Under the pieces are notes generated by a model that ran no database searches, was not told the origin of the DNA, and saw only the letters and a list, made by a program, of their open reading frames with translations. A program made the position numbers and the translations under genes. Positions 6,839-7,753 of a DNA stretch of 7,753 bases are shown one piece after another. The stretch is from an uncultured Pseudanabaenaceae cyanobacterium (lineage in GTDB: Bacteria; Cyanobacteriota; Cyanobacteriia; PCC-9006; JAAUQQ01), in the NCBI GenBank assembly GCA_938015405.1, contig CALLPZ010000450.1:1-7753 (forward strand). Reading direction: 5' to 3'. Position 1 is the stretch's first letter; every line of letters begins with the position of its first letter.

Positions 6839-6876
6839 TGGCTGCCTTGATTTGCGACTTGCCTCATCAGCCCCCC

Positions 6877-6908
6877 AAGCCTCTCTTCCCCAACAGAGAG
6901 GCTTTTTT
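6877..6908 (+). terminator. Intrinsic terminator downstream of ggpS
   Basis: AAGCCTCTCT (6877-6886) pairs perfectly with AGAGAGGCTT (6895-6904) across an eight-base loop. It runs straight into six T residues (6903-6908). This is a textbook rho-independent terminator on the plus strand, 312 bp after the ggpS stop and 106 bp before the glpD start. It implies that ggpS transcripts end here and that glpD has its own promoter. Confidence 0.85.
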
Positions 6909-6983
6909 GTGTCATTAATTACGAGACTTTACAACCTATTACTCACTCCCCATTCCCCGCACTCATCCTCCACCATGGGACAA

Positions 6984-6997
6984 GTAATCCGTCATAC
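6984..6997. promoter_or_regulatory. NtcA-type box GTAN8TAC before glpD
   Basis: GTA (6984-6986) and TAC (6995-6997) are separated by exactly eight bases, matching the consensus bound by the cyanobacterial nitrogen regulator NtcA. It ends 17 bases before the glpD ATG. NtcA-activated promoters usually place the box about 22 bp ahead of the -10, which is impossible this close to the start unless the real start is further in. As placed it would suit repression, or be chance. No good glpD -10 could be fixed; TATTAC (6937-6942) is a weak candidate. Confidence 0.25.
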
Positions 6998-7014
6998 CAA
7001 CCACCGCTGGCCCC

Positions 7015-7753
7015 ATGGCAACCCTCCCAACCCTACGCAACCAGCAATTTGACCTAATCATCATCGGCGGCGGCATCAACGGAGCAGGCACCGCCCGCGA
7101 CGCCGCCCTCCGAGGCCTCAAAACCCTCCTCATCGACCAAGGCGACTTCGGCGGAGCCGTCGGCTGGTCCTCCCGCCTCATCCACGGCGGCCTCCGCTAC
7201 CTCGAATACTTCGAATTCAACCTCGTCCGCGAATCCCTCCGCGAACGCGAACTCCTCCTCAGCAACGCTGCCCACCTCGTTCAGCCGTTGCAAATGACCA
7301 TCCCCATCTACCGGGGCAACAAACGCGGACCCCAACTCGTACAGCTAGGCATGTTCCTCTACGACATCCTCAGCTTCGATCGCACCGTCCCCGGTCACCG
7401 CATGCTCAAACCCGCTCCCTTCGGGCAGCTATACCGTGGCGTCAAAGGCGATCGCCTCACCGGAGCTGCCCAATACTTCGATGCCCAAGCGGCCCACGCC
7501 GAGCAACTCTGCCTCGAAAACGTCCTCAGCGCCCAAGCCGCCGGAGCCACCACCCTCAACTACACCGCCGCCACCCGCCTCACCCAACCCAGCCAAGGCG
7601 GCTTGATTGAAAGCATCACCCTCGAAGACACCCGCACTGGCGAAACCGTCGAGCTGGATACTCGCAACGCAGTCCTGATCAACACCGCAGGCCCCTGGGT
7701 CGATAAAGTCCTCAATCGGGGATGGCAAAACGGCCAAACCAAACCCCTCAGCC
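7015..7753 (+). CDS. glpD: Glycerol-3-phosphate dehydrogenase (FAD), partial 3'
   Basis: The first 246 codons of a GlpD-type flavoprotein are present and the gene runs off the window. GlpD oxidises glycerol-3-phosphate to dihydroxyacetone phosphate and passes electrons to the quinone pool at the membrane. The FAD-binding Rossmann motif GGGINGAG is at residues 18-25, followed by the acidic end of the second strand in LLIDQGDF. SSRLIHGGLRYLEYFEF, LGMFLYD and NTAGPWVD match E. coli GlpD closely and in the same order. The ATG at 7015 is the only possible start in frame after TAA at 6985, and it places the nucleotide motif at the usual distance. No Shine-Dalgarno is seen. A strong terminator lies upstream, so it is probably transcribed independently of ggpS. 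In this locus it would compete with GgpS for G3P and allow use of G3P formed by GlpK. Codon use is strongly C-ending, as in the 3' half of ggpS. Confidence 0.95.
   Translation, partial: MATLPTLRNQQFDLIIIGGGINGAGTARDAALRGLKTLLIDQGDFGGAVGWSSRLIHGGLRYLEYFEFNLVRESLRERELLLSNAAHLVQPLQMTIPIYRGNKRGPQLVQLGMFLYDILSFDRTVPGHRMLKPAPFGQLYRGVKGDRLTGAAQYFDAQAAHAEQLCLENVLSAQAAGATTLNYTAATRLTQPSQGGLIESITLEDTRTGETVELDTRNAVLINTAGPWVDKVLNRGWQNGQTKPLS

Larger units (their letters stand above)
341..7455. repeat. HIP1 octamers (GCGATCGC), nine copies
   Basis: GCGATCGC occurs at 341-348, 2073-2080, 2691-2698, 3547-3554, 4168-4175, 4463-4470, 5729-5736, 5967-5974 and 7448-7455. That is about one per 860 bp, against roughly one per 65 kb for a random octamer. 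This over-representation is the HIP1 signature found in many cyanobacterial genomes and supports the taxonomic assignment. Eight copies lie in coding sequence and one lies in the gghA-ggpS gap. Confidence 0.9.

Noticed and set aside
6604..6915. Minus-strand open frame of 103 codons in the ggpS-glpD gap
   Set aside because: It is a translation of repeat DNA and of the terminator hairpin itself; the composition and the PLLEGGG end are typical of translated cyanobacterial repeats.
6975..7052. Earlier ATG at 6975 as a glpD start
   Set aside because: It is out of frame with the conserved FAD-binding motif. In-frame TAA at 6985 leaves 7015 as the only ATG.
7054..7737. Minus-strand open frames opposite glpD
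   Set aside because: The Ala/Gly/Glu/Val-rich products are antisense artefacts of C-ending glpD codons.
1..7753. CRISPR arrays, tRNA or rRNA genes, insertion sequence transposases
   Set aside because: No regularly spaced repeats, cloverleaf-like segments, rRNA sequence or transposase motifs were seen on either strand.

Overview
The window comes from a cyanobacterium that makes the compatible solute glucosylglycerol (GG). Two things show this. It encodes glucosylglycerol-phosphate synthase and a glucosylglycerol hydrolase, and it carries nine copies of the octamer GCGATCGC (the cyanobacterial HIP1 palindrome) in 7.75 kb. The short GC-rich dispersed repeats after ggpS resemble those of larger or filamentous cyanobacterial genomes, but genus cannot be fixed from this sequence alone.

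Layout. The window is built around a divergent intergenic region of about 750 bp (4350-5098). The leftward arm, on the minus strand, is gghA (GG hydrolase, 1701-4349) followed by glpK (glycerol kinase, 1-1503, complete, with its stop codon on the first three bases). A 197-bp gap between them holds a plausible separate glpK promoter. The rightward arm, on the plus strand, is ggpS (GG-phosphate synthase, 5099-6565), then about 450 bp of hairpins and repeat-like DNA ending in a clear intrinsic terminator (6877-6908), then the first 246 codons of glpD (FAD-dependent glycerol-3-phosphate dehydrogenase, 7015 to beyond the window end).

How the genes work together. All four enzymes meet at glycerol and glycerol-3-phosphate (G3P). 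GgpS joins ADP-glucose to G3P to start GG synthesis. GghA splits GG back to glucose and glycerol. GlpK rephosphorylates the glycerol to G3P, and GlpD drains G3P to dihydroxyacetone phosphate. Each arm pairs a GG enzyme with a glycerol enzyme: leftward for breakdown and salvage, rightward for synthesis plus G3P oxidation. The GG-phosphate phosphatase (GgpP) and the GG transporter genes are not in the window.

Most interesting region. The DNA just upstream of ggpS holds a 56-codon plus-strand ORF (4925-5095) that ends three bases before the ggpS start. Its place and size recall the small regulator gene ggpR of Synechocystis, though its codon use is not convincing and sequence similarity could not be tested. 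The same stretch contains two good hairpins (4933-4959 and 4996-5030), so a structured regulatory leader is the main alternative. Other points are a glycerol kinase lacking the arginine used for fructose-1,6-bisphosphate inhibition in E. coli, an NtcA-type box just before glpD, and a possible MITE-like repeat after ggpS.
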